DNA of 44,035 nucleotides. It comes from Deltaproteobacteria bacterium. GTDB lineage: Bacteria > Desulfobacterota > Dissulfuribacteria > Dissulfuribacterales > QOAL01. How positions within the stretch are numbered: position 1 is the first letter of the stretch; the number at the start of each line of letters is the position of its first letter. The stretch lies in NCBI GenBank assembly GCA_026995935.1, contig JALWNK010000041.1, positions 1-44,035 on the forward strand. Reading direction: 5' to 3'. The notes below the pieces were generated by a model. It was not told the DNA's origin. It did no database searches and saw nothing but the letters and a program-made list of their open reading frames with translations. Both the position numbers and the translations under genes were made by a program. Shown here one piece after another: positions 8,741 through 18,412 of this stretch.

Positions 8741-9679
8741 ATGGCCCTTTCTGACCGTTTTGACTATGAATATTTCAGGGACACTCCCCTTAAGGAGCTC
8801 ATGGACAAGGCCCTAGAGTTTAAGCTCAAAAACAGGGGTTGTGAGATGGGCCTTTGCACCATTACAAATGCCAAAAGTGGGAGGTGCAGCGAAGACTGTG
8901 CTTTTTGCGCACAAAGCGCACGTTTTCACACAGATGCCCCTGTTTATCCGCTTAAGAGTCTAGATGAGATACTCAAGGAGGCAGAGGATGCAAAAAGAAG
9001 CGGTGCCAAACGTTTTAGTATTGTCATAAGTGGAAAGGGGCCAGACAGGCCCCTTTTGGAACGTATTGCAAACTATATTTCCGCCATAAAAAGGGAGACA
9101 GGAATATCCACCTGTGCATCCCTTGGGGTCATGGACAAGGAGTGCGCTAGGATACTCAAAGAGGCGGGGCTAAAGAGGTATCACCACAACCTTGAGACTT
9201 CCAGCCGTTTTTTCCCGAAAATATGTACCACCCACACCTACGAGGAGCGGATTCAGACCATAAAAAGCGCTCTGGAAGTGGGCCTTGAGGTGTGTGCAGG
9301 AGGCATTATCGGCCTTGGTGAGAGCGAGAAGGACCGCTACCTCATGGCCAGAGACCTTGCACAGCTTGGCGTTCAATCCTGCCCGCTAAATATTCTTGTG
9401 CCAATTAAGGGAACGCCCCTTGAAAAAAGGCCAGTCCTCTCCATGACAGAGATACTAAGAACCGTTTCCATGTGGAGGATCATGCTTCCCTGGGCTGCCA
9501 TCAGGCTTGCAGGAGGCAGGGAAAAGGTTTTGAAGGATATGCAGGCCCTTGCCTTTATGGCAGGGGCAGATGCCATGTTGATAGGTGGCTATCTCACTAC
9601 CAGGGGCCGCTTCGTTGAGGAGGACATGGAAATGACAGCACATATCAAGGAAATATGGAAGGCCGCCCAACCCTTCTAA
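8741..9679 (+). CDS. bioB: Biotin synthase
   Basis: Radical-SAM enzyme inserting sulfur into dethiobiotin, the last step of biotin synthesis; 312 aa. The radical-SAM cysteines C49, C53 and C56 form CxxxCxxC in GRCSEDCAFC. The cysteines expected for the second iron-sulfur cluster are in STCASLG, KICTTHTY and EVCAGGI, and the arginine is in AIRLAGGRE. The C-terminal GADAMLIGGYLTT is family-typical. I choose the ATG at 8741, two bases after the bioA stop with GGAAGG just upstream, over the in-frame TTG at 8723 inside bioA. Its 3' end overlaps chrA by 25 bp. Confidence 0.95.
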   Translation: MALSDRFDYEYFRDTPLKELMDKALEFKLKNRGCEMGLCTITNAKSGRCSEDCAFCAQSARFHTDAPVYPLKSLDEILKEAEDAKRSGAKRFSIVISGKGPDRPLLERIANYISAIKRETGISTCASLGVMDKECARILKEAGLKRYHHNLETSSRFFPKICTTHTYEERIQTIKSALEVGLEVCAGGIIGLGESEKDRYLMARDLAQLGVQSCPLNILVPIKGTPLEKRPVLSMTEILRTVSMWRIMLPWAAIRLAGGREKVLKDMQALAFMAGADAMLIGGYLTTRGRFVEEDMEMTAHIKEIWKAAQPF

Positions 9680-10830
9680 CCCTGTTTCTTGCCTTTTTGC
9701 GCCTTGGGTGTACGGCCTTTGGAGGGCCTGCCATGGTGAGGTACATCAAGGACCTTTCCTGTAATAAAAACAGGTGGGTGGACCCTTTGGAGTTTGACCA
9801 CGGAATCGCCCTGGTACAGACCATACCAGGGGCCACTGCCATGCAGGCAGCAGCCTATGCAGGGCTCAAGGCCAGGGGTGGTCCAGGGGCCATTGCCGCC
9901 TTTACAGGTTTCGCCATACCCGCCTTCCTTCTCATGATTTTTCTTTCCATTGGTTACAAGCGCGCCATGAACATATCCATGGTAGTATCTTGTTTTGCCG
10001 GCCTCAAGGTCATAGTGGTGGCCATTGTGGCAAATGCCACCCTGGGCTTTGGAAAAAAGATGATAAAACGCTGGCAAGACGTTTTACTCATGGCGGGGGC
10101 GGCTGCCTATCTCTTCTTCAAGGGAAGCCCTGTGGTGGTGATAGTAGCCTGCGCCTTTCTTGGAATTTTTCTTTACCAGGACATCACCGGCTCTTCCTCG
10201 AGGAAATTTACCCTCAAGGAGGCAATAGAGGCCCCTGGCGCAAGAGACATGCTTCTTTGGTCGGCCATTGTTGCAGTGGTTGCCCTTGTCATAATGGCCT
10301 TTTTATTTCTATTTGATCCTTTTTTGTTCAACCTTGGGGCCTTGATGATGAAGATAGATTTTTTTGCATACGGCGGTGGTTATGCATCCCTGCCTCTGAT
10401 GCTTCATGAGATAGTGGAAAAACGCGCCTTTCTGGACAAGGCCGTTTTCATGGACGGAATAGCCCTTGGCCAGGTCACCCCCGGCCCCATTGTAATAACC
10501 TCTGCCTTTGTGGGCTATCTCCTAAGGGGCCTTACGGGAGCCCTTTTGTGCTCCTGGGCCATCTTTACTCCCTCGCTTTTCATGCTCATGGTGTCTGCAC
10601 CCTTCTTTGAAGGCTTCAAGGATGCCACCATGTTCAAGCGGGCCATGACAGGGGTCCTTGCCTCCTTTGTGGGGTTGCTGCTGGCGGTTTTCCTGAGCTT
10701 TACCCTTGCAGTGAAATGGAACCTGGCCTCACTTCTAATAGGAGTGGGTGCCTTTTGCGCCCTTTACCGGAAGGTTGACATACTCTGGGTTGTGCTTGTT
10801 GCAGCCCTGGTTTCAGCACTTATTTTATAG
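9655..10830 (+). CDS. chrA: Chromate transporter (CHR family), two-domain form
   Basis: Inner-membrane protein of the ChrA/CHR family, 391 aa, the usual size for the fused two-domain type. The first domain opens with LAFLRLGCTAFGGPAM and the second with FFAYGGGYASLPLM near residue 240; QVTPGPI is the matching motif. About 10-12 hydrophobic segments are visible. Characterised relatives export chromate in exchange for protons or sulfate, but many members have unknown substrates. The ATG at 9655 lies inside the end of bioB with AAGGA just upstream, so translation is probably coupled to bioB. The pairing with biotin genes is unexplained. Confidence 0.88.
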   Translation: MEGRPTLLTLFLAFLRLGCTAFGGPAMVRYIKDLSCNKNRWVDPLEFDHGIALVQTIPGATAMQAAAYAGLKARGGPGAIAAFTGFAIPAFLLMIFLSIGYKRAMNISMVVSCFAGLKVIVVAIVANATLGFGKKMIKRWQDVLLMAGAAAYLFFKGSPVVVIVACAFLGIFLYQDITGSSSRKFTLKEAIEAPGARDMLLWSAIVAVVALVIMAFLFLFDPFLFNLGALMMKIDFFAYGGGYASLPLMLHEIVEKRAFLDKAVFMDGIALGQVTPGPIVITSAFVGYLLRGLTGALLCSWAIFTPSLFMLMVSAPFFEGFKDATMFKRAMTGVLASFVGLLLAVFLSFTLAVKWNLASLLIGVGAFCALYRKVDILWVVLVAALVSALIL

Positions 10831-10872
10831 TGGTCTTCTTTTAAGGTCTTTGGTGCGCCAATGTGTTTGTCA

Positions 10873-10900
10873 TTGACTTCATTTTTGCCCTCTATTAAAT
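10873..10900 (+). promoter_or_regulatory. Putative promoter of tRNA-Leu
   Basis: TTGACT at 10873-10878 and TTAAAT at 10895-10900 with 16 bp spacing. It lies about 30 bp before the tRNA 5' end, in an otherwise empty 99-bp gap after chrA. Confidence 0.45.
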
Positions 10901-10929
10901 TTCGTCAGGCTGATTTTCGTTGAAAAAGT

Positions 10930-11015
10930 GCGAGAGTGGCGGAATTGGTAGACGCGCTAGACTTAGGATCTAGTGGCCTCTGGCCGTGGGAGTTCGAGTC
11001 TCCCCTCTCGCACCA
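10930..11015 (+). tRNA. tRNA-Leu (anticodon UAG)
   Basis: Class II tRNA of 86 nt with CCA encoded. The acceptor stem GCGAGAG pairs with CTCTCGC, the discriminator is A, and a long variable arm (GTGGCCTCTGGCCGTG region) marks the Leu type. The anticodon loop CTTAGGA between CTAGA and TCTAG gives UAG, reading CUA and other CUN codons. The T arm contains GTTCGAGTC. Confidence 0.95.
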
Positions 11016-11209
11016 CAAAACTTCTGCCTGCCAATGATTTTTTGTTGATCCTGGGTCTTGTCAAAGAGACGGCTTTTGGAAAATACGCCTGACTGTTTTG
11101 ATACGGTTGGCAAAGGAAATCTGGTCAGTTTAAGGCCAATGAACAAGCGGGAGGCCATGCTGCTATTCAGGCCAGATAAATAAAAAATTCAGGAAAGGTT
11201 TTTAGGATT

Positions 11210-12574
11210 ATGGAGGAAATGAAAGTTACCGTAGAAGATGTAAGTCCAGTACAGAAACGTCTCAAGGTGGAGATACCTGCTGAAAAGGTTGATGAGCGCA
11301 TAAACCAGACAATTAACCGCTTGAAAAAGAGCGTGGCCATACCTGGTTTCAGAAAGGGCCGGGTGCCAAGGAGCATTATAGAAAGGGAATATGGCCCCCA
11401 AATAAAGTCCGAAGTGCTGCAAAGCCTTATTGAGGAAAGCATAGGGGATGCCATCAGGCAAAGCAAGGTTACCATGCTCCTTGAGCCCCAGCTTGATTCC
11501 TCCTCGGAGATAGAGCAGGGCAAGCCCTTTGAATACTCGGTGCTCATGGACATAGAGCCAGAAGTGGAGGTCCCTGATTTCCGGAAATTTGAGCTGGTGC
11601 GCCCCAAGGTGGAGGTGACAGACGAAGAGGTAGAGGAGCAGCTTGAGGCCCTCAGGAACCAGTTTGGAAGCGTTGAGGTGGTGGACGAGCAAAGGCCTCT
11701 CAGGGAGGGGGATATAGCCATAATTGATTACAGGGCCTTTGTGGGCGATGATGAGCTTGAGGAGCTTGCCAATGAAAACTACTTTGTTGAGGTGGGCAAG
11801 GGTAACTTCAACGAGACCTTTGAGAAGGGCCTTATTGGAATGGAAAAGGGGGAGGAACGGGAGATAGAGGTTTCCTATCCGGAAGATGCCCTTAACTCCC
11901 TTGTGGCTGGAAAGACCGTGAAATACAAGGTCACCCTGAAAGATATCCAGAAGCGCAACCTGCCAGAGCTTGATGATGACTTTGCACAGCGTTTCGGCAT
12001 AGGGCTCAAAACAGTGGAGGACCTCAAAAACAAGCTAAGGGAGCAGATTTTGAAGGAAAAGGAGGAGGCTGCAGAAAGCGTGCTTCGTAACCAGCTCTTT
12101 GACAAACTCCTTGAGGGTGCTGACTTTCCTGTCCCTGAAAGGCTTGTTGAGAAGAAGCTTGATCAGATGATAGACAACATTGCAGGCCACATGCAGGAGC
12201 GGGGAGTGAACCTTGAGCAGGCAGGCATAGATGAGGAGCGCCTGAGGGAGAAGATGAGGGAGGATGCGGTTCGCCAGGTAAAGACAGAGCTCATCCTTGA
12301 CAAGATAGCAGAAGAAGAAAAAATAGAAATTCCTACGGAAGAGCTGAAAAAATACAATGATTATGTCGATGAGCATTACAAGGAAATGAACGTGGACAAG
12401 GCACAGTTTCAGCAGGCGGTTTTTGAATCGGTCCTTCCAAAACTCAGGGCAAAGCAGACAATAGATTATTTGCTTGAAAATATGACCATAAAGGATGAGG
12501 AAGATTCCGGGCAGAAAAGTGCCAGTGAAGAAGGTGGTCAAAGGGAAAATAAAGACGAGCAAGCAAAGGAGTAA
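11210..12574 (+). CDS. tig: Trigger factor (ribosome-associated peptidyl-prolyl isomerase)
   Basis: Chaperone that binds at the ribosome exit tunnel and shields nascent chains, 454 aa. The N-terminal ribosome-binding domain carries the signature GFRKGRVPRS near residue 46. An FKBP-type PPIase domain covers about 155-245 (REGDIAIIDYRAF), and a helical C-terminal domain reaches ~430, followed by a charged tail. Two starts are possible: ATG at 11210 and ATG at 11219 (MKVTVED, the commoner family start), with GGAGG lying between them. It heads the tig-clpP-clpX-lon block, in the order seen in many proteobacteria. Confidence 0.95.
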   Translation: MEEMKVTVEDVSPVQKRLKVEIPAEKVDERINQTINRLKKSVAIPGFRKGRVPRSIIEREYGPQIKSEVLQSLIEESIGDAIRQSKVTMLLEPQLDSSSEIEQGKPFEYSVLMDIEPEVEVPDFRKFELVRPKVEVTDEEVEEQLEALRNQFGSVEVVDEQRPLREGDIAIIDYRAFVGDDELEELANENYFVEVGKGNFNETFEKGLIGMEKGEEREIEVSYPEDALNSLVAGKTVKYKVTLKDIQKRNLPELDDDFAQRFGIGLKTVEDLKNKLREQILKEKEEAAESVLRNQLFDKLLEGADFPVPERLVEKKLDQMIDNIAGHMQERGVNLEQAGIDEERLREKMREDAVRQVKTELILDKIAEEEKIEIPTEELKKYNDYVDEHYKEMNVDKAQFQQAVFESVLPKLRAKQTIDYLLENMTIKDEEDSGQKSASEEGGQRENKDEQAKE

Positions 12575-12586
12575 GGGGTTTATAAC

Positions 12587-13189
12587 ATGCCACTGGTCCC
12601 AATAGTAATAGAACAAAGTCCAAGAGGTGAGCGCGCCTTTGACATTTATTCAAGGCTCCTCAAAGAGCGGATTATTTTTCTCGGAGGTGCGGTAAATGAC
12701 GAGGTGGCAAACCTCATCATAGCTCAGCTTCTGTTTCTTGAGGCAGAAGACCCCAACAGGGATATTACCCTTTACATCAACTCCCCAGGCGGGGTGGTGA
12801 CAGCAGGGTTGGCCATTTACGACACCATGCAGTATATTAAGGCCGATGTAAGCACCCTTTGTCTGGGACAGGCCGCTTCCATGGGGGCCTTGCTCCTGGC
12901 AGCAGGTGCGCCAGGTAAAAGGTATGTGTTGCCAAACTCAAGAATCCTTATTCATCAGCCCATGGGCGGATTTCAGGGTCAGGCCACGGACATCGACATA
13001 CACGCAAAGGAGATATTGAAGCTGAGACAGAGGCTCAATGAAATACTGGCCAGGCACACCGGTCAGCCCCTCAAGAAGATTCAGGCAGACACCGAAAGAG
13101 ACTATTTCATGGGCAGCAAAGAGGCCCTTGAATATGGCTTGGTAGATGAAATCCTTGAGAAGAGGCCAGAAACCTCCAAGGAGGAATAG
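12587..13189 (+). CDS. clpP: ATP-dependent Clp protease proteolytic subunit
   Basis: Serine peptidase forming the ClpP tetradecamer, 200 aa. The catalytic triad is complete: S98 in GQAASMG, H123 in IHQPMGG, and D172 in the TERDYFMG segment. These match the E. coli mature numbering shifted by one. It begins 12 bp after tig and 6 bp before clpX, whose product supplies unfolded substrates. It starts directly at [10 protein letters not shown], with little or no propeptide. Confidence 0.97.
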   Translation: MPLVPIVIEQSPRGERAFDIYSRLLKERIIFLGGAVNDEVANLIIAQLLFLEAEDPNRDITLYINSPGGVVTAGLAIYDTMQYIKADVSTLCLGQAASMGALLLAAGAPGKRYVLPNSRILIHQPMGGFQGQATDIDIHAKEILKLRQRLNEILARHTGQPLKKIQADTERDYFMGSKEALEYGLVDEILEKRPETSKEE

Positions 13190-13195
13190 AAGGTT

Positions 13196-14461
13196 ATGTC
13201 AGGAAAAAAAGACGATTTCGACAAGGTTGGAGACCTGAGCTGTTCGTTCTGCGGAAAGGGTCAGGGCGAGGTCAGAAAGCTCATTGCAGGTCCCAACGTA
13301 TACATCTGTGACGAGTGTATCGACCTGTGTAATGACATTATTGCAGAGGACTATGACAGCGGAGACGAGGCAGGCTCAGGAAGCACTGCCATTTTAAAGC
13401 CCGCTGAGATAAAGGCCCTGCTTGACCAGTACGTCATTGGTCAGGAGCGAGCAAAGAAGATACTGTCTGTTGCAGTTCACAACCACTACAAGAGGATAGA
13501 GTCCAATGTGGCAATAGACGACGTGGAGCTTCAAAAGAGCAATATCATGCTCATTGGGCCAACCGGCAGCGGAAAGACGCTTCTTGCCCAGACCCTTGCC
13601 AAAATACTTAATGTGCCCTTTACCATAGCAGATGCCACCACCCTCACTGAGGCGGGTTATGTTGGTGAAGACGTGGAGAACATCATCCTGAATCTGCTTC
13701 AGGCAGCCGATTATGACGTTGAGCTGGCTAGCCGCGGAATCGTCTACATTGACGAGATAGATAAGATTGCAAGAAAGTCAGACAGCCCGTCCATAACAAG
13801 GGATGTGTCCGGGGAGGGCGTTCAGCAGGCCCTCTTAAAGATAATAGAGGGCACGCTCGCAAATGTTCCCCCAAAGGGCGGCAGGAAACACCCCCAGCAG
13901 GAGTTTGTGAAGATCGATACCACAAATATCCTCTTCATTGTTGGAGGCGCCTTTGTTGGGCTTGACTCCATCATAAAGACAAGGCTCGGGAAGTACTCCA
14001 TTGGCTTCGGCGCTAATGTTCACGGTGCAAGGGAGCTTTCCTTGAGTGAAATCCTGAAACATCTGGAGCCTGAGGATCTCATAAAATATGGCCTTATCCC
14101 GGAGCTTGTGGGGCGTATCCCAGTGGTGGCAACTCTTGAAGAGCTTACGGAAGAGGACCTGGTGCGCATCCTTCAAGAGCCCAAGAACGCCCTTGTGCGT
14201 CAGTTCCAGAAGCTTTTTGCAATGGATAACATAGAGCTTCACTTCACAGATGGTGCGGTTCGGGCAGTTGCCCGCGAGGCTATAAAGCGCAAAACAGGGG
14301 CCCGTGGACTACGCGCCATCCTCGAGCGTGCAATGCTTGATGTCATGTACGATCTTCCCTCCAAGGATGATGTGAAGGAGTGTGTCATTAGTGAAGAGGT
14401 TATCTTGAACAAGGCCGAGCCAATACTTATATATGAAAATAAGACGGCCGAGGCCTCTTGA
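13196..14461 (+). CDS. clpX: ATP-dependent Clp protease ATP-binding subunit ClpX
   Basis: AAA+ unfoldase that delivers tagged proteins to ClpP, 421 aa. The N-terminal zinc-binding domain has C16, C19, C38 and C41. Walker A GPTGSGKT is at 121-128, Walker B is [11 protein letters not shown] near 184, and the ClpP-binding loop appears as IGFGAN. The ATG at 13196 is only 6 bp after clpP, so the two are co-transcribed. No frameshift or missing motif was seen. Confidence 0.97.
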   Translation: MSGKKDDFDKVGDLSCSFCGKGQGEVRKLIAGPNVYICDECIDLCNDIIAEDYDSGDEAGSGSTAILKPAEIKALLDQYVIGQERAKKILSVAVHNHYKRIESNVAIDDVELQKSNIMLIGPTGSGKTLLAQTLAKILNVPFTIADATTLTEAGYVGEDVENIILNLLQAADYDVELASRGIVYIDEIDKIARKSDSPSITRDVSGEGVQQALLKIIEGTLANVPPKGGRKHPQQEFVKIDTTNILFIVGGAFVGLDSIIKTRLGKYSIGFGANVHGARELSLSEILKHLEPEDLIKYGLIPELVGRIPVVATLEELTEEDLVRILQEPKNALVRQFQKLFAMDNIELHFTDGAVRAVAREAIKRKTGARGLRAILERAMLDVMYDLPSKDDVKECVISEEVILNKAEPILIYENKTAEAS

Positions 14462-14518
14462 TTAAAGAGGGAGCGGTCACAGAAGAAAAAAATTAAAGTA
14501 TTTAAACACAGAGGTTTT

Positions 14519-16942
14519 ATGGACAACAGAGACAAACTCCTGACACTTCCACTTCTCCCCCTCAGGGACATGGTGCTTTTTCCTCAGATGGTTGCCCCGC
14601 TTTTTATAGGGCGGGATAAGTCAGTTGAGGCAATAAAGAAGGCCATGGAGGACAATCAGGAGATATTCCTTTCTGCCCAGAAGGATGCCAAGGTGGACGA
14701 ACCGGGCGGGAAGGACATCTATAAGGTTGGTACAATCGGTACGATTCTTCAGCTTCTTCGCCTTCCTGATGGGACGGTAAAGGCACTTATCGAGGGTAAG
14801 AAGCGCGCAGAGATCAAGGGTTTTATTTCTGATGAGAACTTTTTCCTGGTAGAGGTTCAAGCACTCGAAGAACCCAGGGTTGCAGGGCCTGAGGTGGATG
14901 CCCTTTGCAGGCTCACCATATCGGCCTTTGAGGAGTATTGTAAACTCAATAAAAAGGTTCCGCCCGAGGTGGCGGTTTCCATATCTTCCATTAAGGATCC
15001 TTCAAGGCTTGCCGACTCCATTGCTTCTCACGTGGCCCTAAAGGTGGCAGACAAGCAGGCTGTGCTTGAGGCACTTAACCCTGTTAAGCGTCTTGAGAAG
15101 CTCTACACCTTTATGTCCACCGAGACCCAGATTGCCAAGGTGGAACAGAGGATAAAAGAGCGTGTCAAGAAGCAGATGGAGAAGAATCAGAAGGATTACT
15201 ATCTGAATGAACAGATAAGGGCGATCCAGAAGGAGATGGGCCAGAAGGATGAGGCCCAAAGCGAGCTCAAGGAGCTTGAGAAGAAGATCAAGCGAAAGAG
15301 GCTTCCCAAGGAGGCAGCAGCCAAGGTACGTCATGAGCTCAAGAAGCTCAAGCTCATGGCCCCAATGTCTGCAGAGGCAACGGTTGTCCGCAACTACATA
15401 GACTGGATCCTTGCACTTCCCTGGTATGAGCGTACAAAGGACAACAACGACATAGAAAGGGCCGAAGAGATACTGAACGAGGACCATTACGGCCTTGAAA
15501 AGCCCAAGGAGAGGATACTGGAATATCTTGCAGTAAAGAGCCTTTCCAAGAAGATGAAGGGGCCCATTCTTTGCCTTGTGGGGCCGCCCGGGGTTGGTAA
15601 GACCTCCCTTGCAAAATCCGTTGCAAGGGCCCTTAACCGCCATTTCGTAAGGCTTTCCCTTGGCGGTGTGAAGGATGAGGCTGAAATCCGTGGGCACAGG
15701 CGTACCTACATTGGAGCCCTGCCCGGCAAGATTATCCAGTCCATGAAGAAGGCCAAGGCCATCAACCCTGTATTCTGTCTGGATGAGGTGGACAAGATGA
15801 GCTCTGACTTCAGGGGGGATCCGGCATCGGCCCTTCTTGAGGTCCTTGATCCAGAGCAGAACTATGCCTTTAATGACCACTACCTGGACCTTGATTACGA
15901 CCTTTCTTCCGTGATGTTTATTACAACGGCGAATGCCCTTCATACCATCCCGCTTCCGCTTCAGGACAGGATGGAGATTATAGAGCTTCCTGGATATACG
16001 GAAGAAGAGAAGGTGGAGATAGCAAGGCGCCATCTCATTCCCAGGCAGCTTGAGGCACACGGGCTTAAAAAAGAACAGTTCGAGATTTCACCAAAGGCCC
16101 TGGAGGACATCATTCACCTTTATACCAGGGAGGCTGGTGTCAGGAACCTGGAAAGGTGCATTGCTGCCCTTTGCAGAAAGGCGGCTCGGGAGATCACCAA
16201 ATCCAAGGATAAGGCAAAGACCATAAAGGTCACCAGGACTTCCCTTGGAAAATACCTGGGTGTTCCAAAGTACAGGCATTCCCAAACTGAAGAGCAGGAT
16301 CTAATTGGTGTTGCCAACGGTCTGGCCTGGACGGAAACCGGTGGAACCCTTCTTCAGATAGAGGTTGCGGTAATGCCAGGAAAGGGCAAGCTCACCATTA
16401 CCGGCAAGCTCGGTGACGTAATGCAGGAGTCTGTGCAGGCGGCCATGAGTTACGTAAGGGCCAGGGCCCATCAGCTTGGGCTTCCCTGGGATTTCTACAA
16501 GATGGTGGATATCCATGTGCATGTGCCAGAGGGCGCAATACCCAAGGATGGACCATCAGCAGGGATTACCATAGCAACGGCCCTTGTATCTGCCCTTTTA
16601 AAGGTCCCTGTAAGGCATGATCTCGCCATGACAGGTGAGATTACTCTAAGGGGAAGGGTGCTGCCCATTGGAGGACTCAAGGAGAAGCTCCTTGCTGCAA
16701 GGCGCATGGATTTGAAGACCTGTATCATTCCCAGGGCCAACGAGAAGGATCTCAAAGAAATACAGCCAAAGATACTTAAATCCCTTGAAATCAAGTGCGT
16801 AGACCACATGGATGAGGTATTAAGCGGTGCACTTGTAACCGGAAAGGATATGAAGGATATCTTCTCTGAGTTGAAGGATATGGAGCCTCCAAACTGGTTT
16901 TCAAAGACGGAGGTTCAAGATGGAGCAGTGGCGCCGCATTAG
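14519..16942 (+). CDS. lon: ATP-dependent protease Lon
   Basis: LonA-type protease, 807 aa, close to the usual ~785. It has an N-terminal substrate-recognition domain ([15 protein letters not shown]), a coiled linker, an AAA+ module with Walker [10 protein letters not shown] from residue 355, and a peptidase domain with catalytic S680 in PKDGPSAG and the lysine of GGLKEK (721-723). It degrades misfolded and regulatory proteins in the cytosol. The ATG at 14519 follows GAGG. It ends the chaperone/protease block, 57 bp after clpX. Confidence 0.97.
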   Translation: MDNRDKLLTLPLLPLRDMVLFPQMVAPLFIGRDKSVEAIKKAMEDNQEIFLSAQKDAKVDEPGGKDIYKVGTIGTILQLLRLPDGTVKALIEGKKRAEIKGFISDENFFLVEVQALEEPRVAGPEVDALCRLTISAFEEYCKLNKKVPPEVAVSISSIKDPSRLADSIASHVALKVADKQAVLEALNPVKRLEKLYTFMSTETQIAKVEQRIKERVKKQMEKNQKDYYLNEQIRAIQKEMGQKDEAQSELKELEKKIKRKRLPKEAAAKVRHELKKLKLMAPMSAEATVVRNYIDWILALPWYERTKDNNDIERAEEILNEDHYGLEKPKERILEYLAVKSLSKKMKGPILCLVGPPGVGKTSLAKSVARALNRHFVRLSLGGVKDEAEIRGHRRTYIGALPGKIIQSMKKAKAINPVFCLDEVDKMSSDFRGDPASALLEVLDPEQNYAFNDHYLDLDYDLSSVMFITTANALHTIPLPLQDRMEIIELPGYTEEEKVEIARRHLIPRQLEAHGLKKEQFEISPKALEDIIHLYTREAGVRNLERCIAALCRKAAREITKSKDKAKTIKVTRTSLGKYLGVPKYRHSQTEEQDLIGVANGLAWTETGGTLLQIEVAVMPGKGKLTITGKLGDVMQESVQAAMSYVRARAHQLGLPWDFYKMVDIHVHVPEGAIPKDGPSAGITIATALVSALLKVPVRHDLAMTGEITLRGRVLPIGGLKEKLLAARRMDLKTCIIPRANEKDLKEIQPKILKSLEIKCVDHMDEVLSGALVTGKDMKDIFSELKDMEPPNWFSKTEVQDGAVAPH

Positions 16943-17031
16943 AAGGGTTTTTTCATGAGGCTTAATACTCACGGCTTGTCATCCGAGGGATAGTCAAACA
17001 CGAAATGCTCAGAGGGGAAGGTTGAGAAGCT

Positions 17032-17541
17032 GTGGGAAAATTGTGGTTTGCCATAAAGACTAAACCAAGAAAGGAATTCTACGCAAAGGGCAACTTCGAG
17101 AACCAGGATCTGGAGGTATTTCTTCCTGCAACCATCCGAATTGCAAGACACGCCAGAAAGGTCAAGGAGGTACTTTCTCCACTTTTCCCAGGCTACCTAT
17201 TTTTGCATCTTGAGCCTTCTGAACGTAACTGGGTCACAATATCAAGTACCTACGGTGCCGTCGGGCCGGTAAGGTTCGGTGACTACTATCCGCCAGTTCC
17301 TGACTGGTTTATAGAGGAACTTAAGGCGCGCAGCGACGAATCCGGCGTTATTCAAGTGGGCATGAAGGAGAAATATGGCTTCGAACCTGGCGACAGGGTC
17401 AGACTGACAGGTCCAAGTCAGACCATTATAGAGGGCATACTTAAGGCAATTGATGGGAAAGATAGGGCCATAATTCTCATAGAGATGTTAAAACGGGAAG
17501 TGGCCACAAAGGTGCCCCTTTCGGCCCTCAGGGCAGCCTGA
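17032..17541 (+). CDS. NusG-paralogue antiterminator (RfaH/LoaP/UpxY-like)
   Basis: Transcription elongation factor of the NusG superfamily, 169 aa. The NGN domain starts at WFAIKTKPRKEFYAKGNFENQ and includes LFPGYLFLHL near residue 58. A KOW-type C-terminal domain (FEPGDRVRLTGPSQTIIEGILK) starts near 121. It is not the housekeeping NusG, which normally sits with secE and rplK, so it is probably a specialised paralogue acting on selected long operons. No exopolysaccharide or biosynthetic operon follows, so it would act in trans. The start is weak: GTG at 17032 or TTG at 17041. An 89-bp gap follows lon. Confidence 0.82.
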   Translation: MGKLWFAIKTKPRKEFYAKGNFENQDLEVFLPATIRIARHARKVKEVLSPLFPGYLFLHLEPSERNWVTISSTYGAVGPVRFGDYYPPVPDWFIEELKARSDESGVIQVGMKEKYGFEPGDRVRLTGPSQTIIEGILKAIDGKDRAIILIEMLKREVATKVPLSALRAA

Positions 17542-17565
17542 TGTGGCCGTGCCTTGGTTCCCCTC

Positions 17566-18231
17566 CTATTCGTGCCACCTGGTAAACTCCTCAACATCTA
17601 CACGGGTAGTCCTGAAATTGTTTACTGGGTCTGAACTGTCTTCATAGCCCACTGAGATTCCACAAACCATTTTGAAATCTTCAGGTACTTTTAATATTTC
17701 CTTTACCAAGGTTGGGTATTCCGCAAGGGAGGCCTGGATGCAGGTGGCAAGGCCCTTGTCCATACAGGCCAGGACAAAGGATTGTATGAAAATGCCCATG
17801 TCAACAAGAAAACCCGTGCCAAGGACCCTTGGCATAAACAGAAGGACACCGACGGGAGCGCCAAAGAATTCGTAGTTCCTGAACCATGCCTTCTTTCTGG
17901 CTTCTGCGTCTCCTCTTTCTATTCCTAGTGCAGAATAAAGGGCAAGTCCGCACCTAAAACGTCTTTCCTTGTATGGGTTTTTCCACACCTCAGGGTAGTA
18001 GTCCATGTCAGGAGGTTCCATGTAGCCCTCCTTCTTTGCCTTTAAAATAGCCTCGGTAATCCTCTGCTTGGTCTTCCCGGTCACTATTTCCACACGCCAT
18101 GGCTGGCAGTTGGCACCAGACGGGGACCAGCGTGCAGTATCAAGTACCTCAAAGAGAATTTTCTTGTCTACTGGCTTATCTAGAAATTTTCTTACAGACT
18201 TCCTGTTCCTTATGGCATCGATGATATCCAT
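17566..18231 (-). CDS. Nitroreductase-family flavoprotein
   Basis: FMN-dependent oxidoreductase of the nitroreductase superfamily, 221 aa. IIDAIRNRKSVRKFLDKPV at the N-terminus and ARWSPSGANCQPWR near residue 38 are the FMN and phosphate-contact motifs. Near 130-160 is VDMGIFIQSFVLACMDKGLATCIQ, and the C-terminal PEDFKMVCGISVGY is typical. Substrates are not predictable; relatives reduce nitroaromatics, quinones or flavins. The ATG at 18231 (MDIIDAI) is preferred over a GTG at 18246, which sits on top of its own AGGGG. It is convergent with the NusG-like gene and divergent from the SYLF gene. Confidence 0.88.
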   Translation of the reverse strand: MDIIDAIRNRKSVRKFLDKPVDKKILFEVLDTARWSPSGANCQPWRVEIVTGKTKQRITEAILKAKKEGYMEPPDMDYYPEVWKNPYKERRFRCGLALYSALGIERGDAEARKKAWFRNYEFFGAPVGVLLFMPRVLGTGFLVDMGIFIQSFVLACMDKGLATCIQASLAEYPTLVKEILKVPEDFKMVCGISVGYEDSSDPVNNFRTTRVDVEEFTRWHE

Positions 18232-18346
18232 GTGTCTAAGAAACACCCCTTAACTTTTTGAAGTGATTTTTTACACTATTTGTGCGAAACATACCATAAA
18301 AAATGTTAGAGTGCTAAACAGGCCAAAAACAGTACCAAGTTTTCTA

Positions 18347-18375
18347 TTTACAATGAAGTGCTTTTTCTTTAATAA
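18347..18375 (+). promoter_or_regulatory. Sigma-70-type promoter of the SYLF-domain gene
   Basis: TTTACA at 18347-18352 and TAATAA at 18370-18375 with an ideal 17-bp spacer. It lies in a 181-bp A/T-rich divergent gap. The gene's ribosome-binding site AAAGGGGG lies shortly before its ATG at 18413. Confidence 0.6.
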
Positions 18376-18412
18376 CATCAATTAGAACTTCCAATTTAAA
18401 AGGGGGATACTC

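Noticed and set aside
11139-11183. 14-codon ORF (MNKREAMLLFRPDK) just before tig, as a possible leader peptide
   Set aside because: Weak ribosome-binding site with 3-nt spacing, no codon bias hinting at attenuation and no terminator hairpin before tig.
16955-16993. 12-codon ORF between lon and the NusG paralogue
   Set aside because: No ribosome-binding site and no similarity to known leaders; too short to support.
18304-18318. GAGTGCTAA, identical to one half of a CIRCE heat-shock operator
   Set aside because: The matching TTAGCACTC half is absent at the required 9-bp spacing, and the neighbouring genes are not heat-shock genes.
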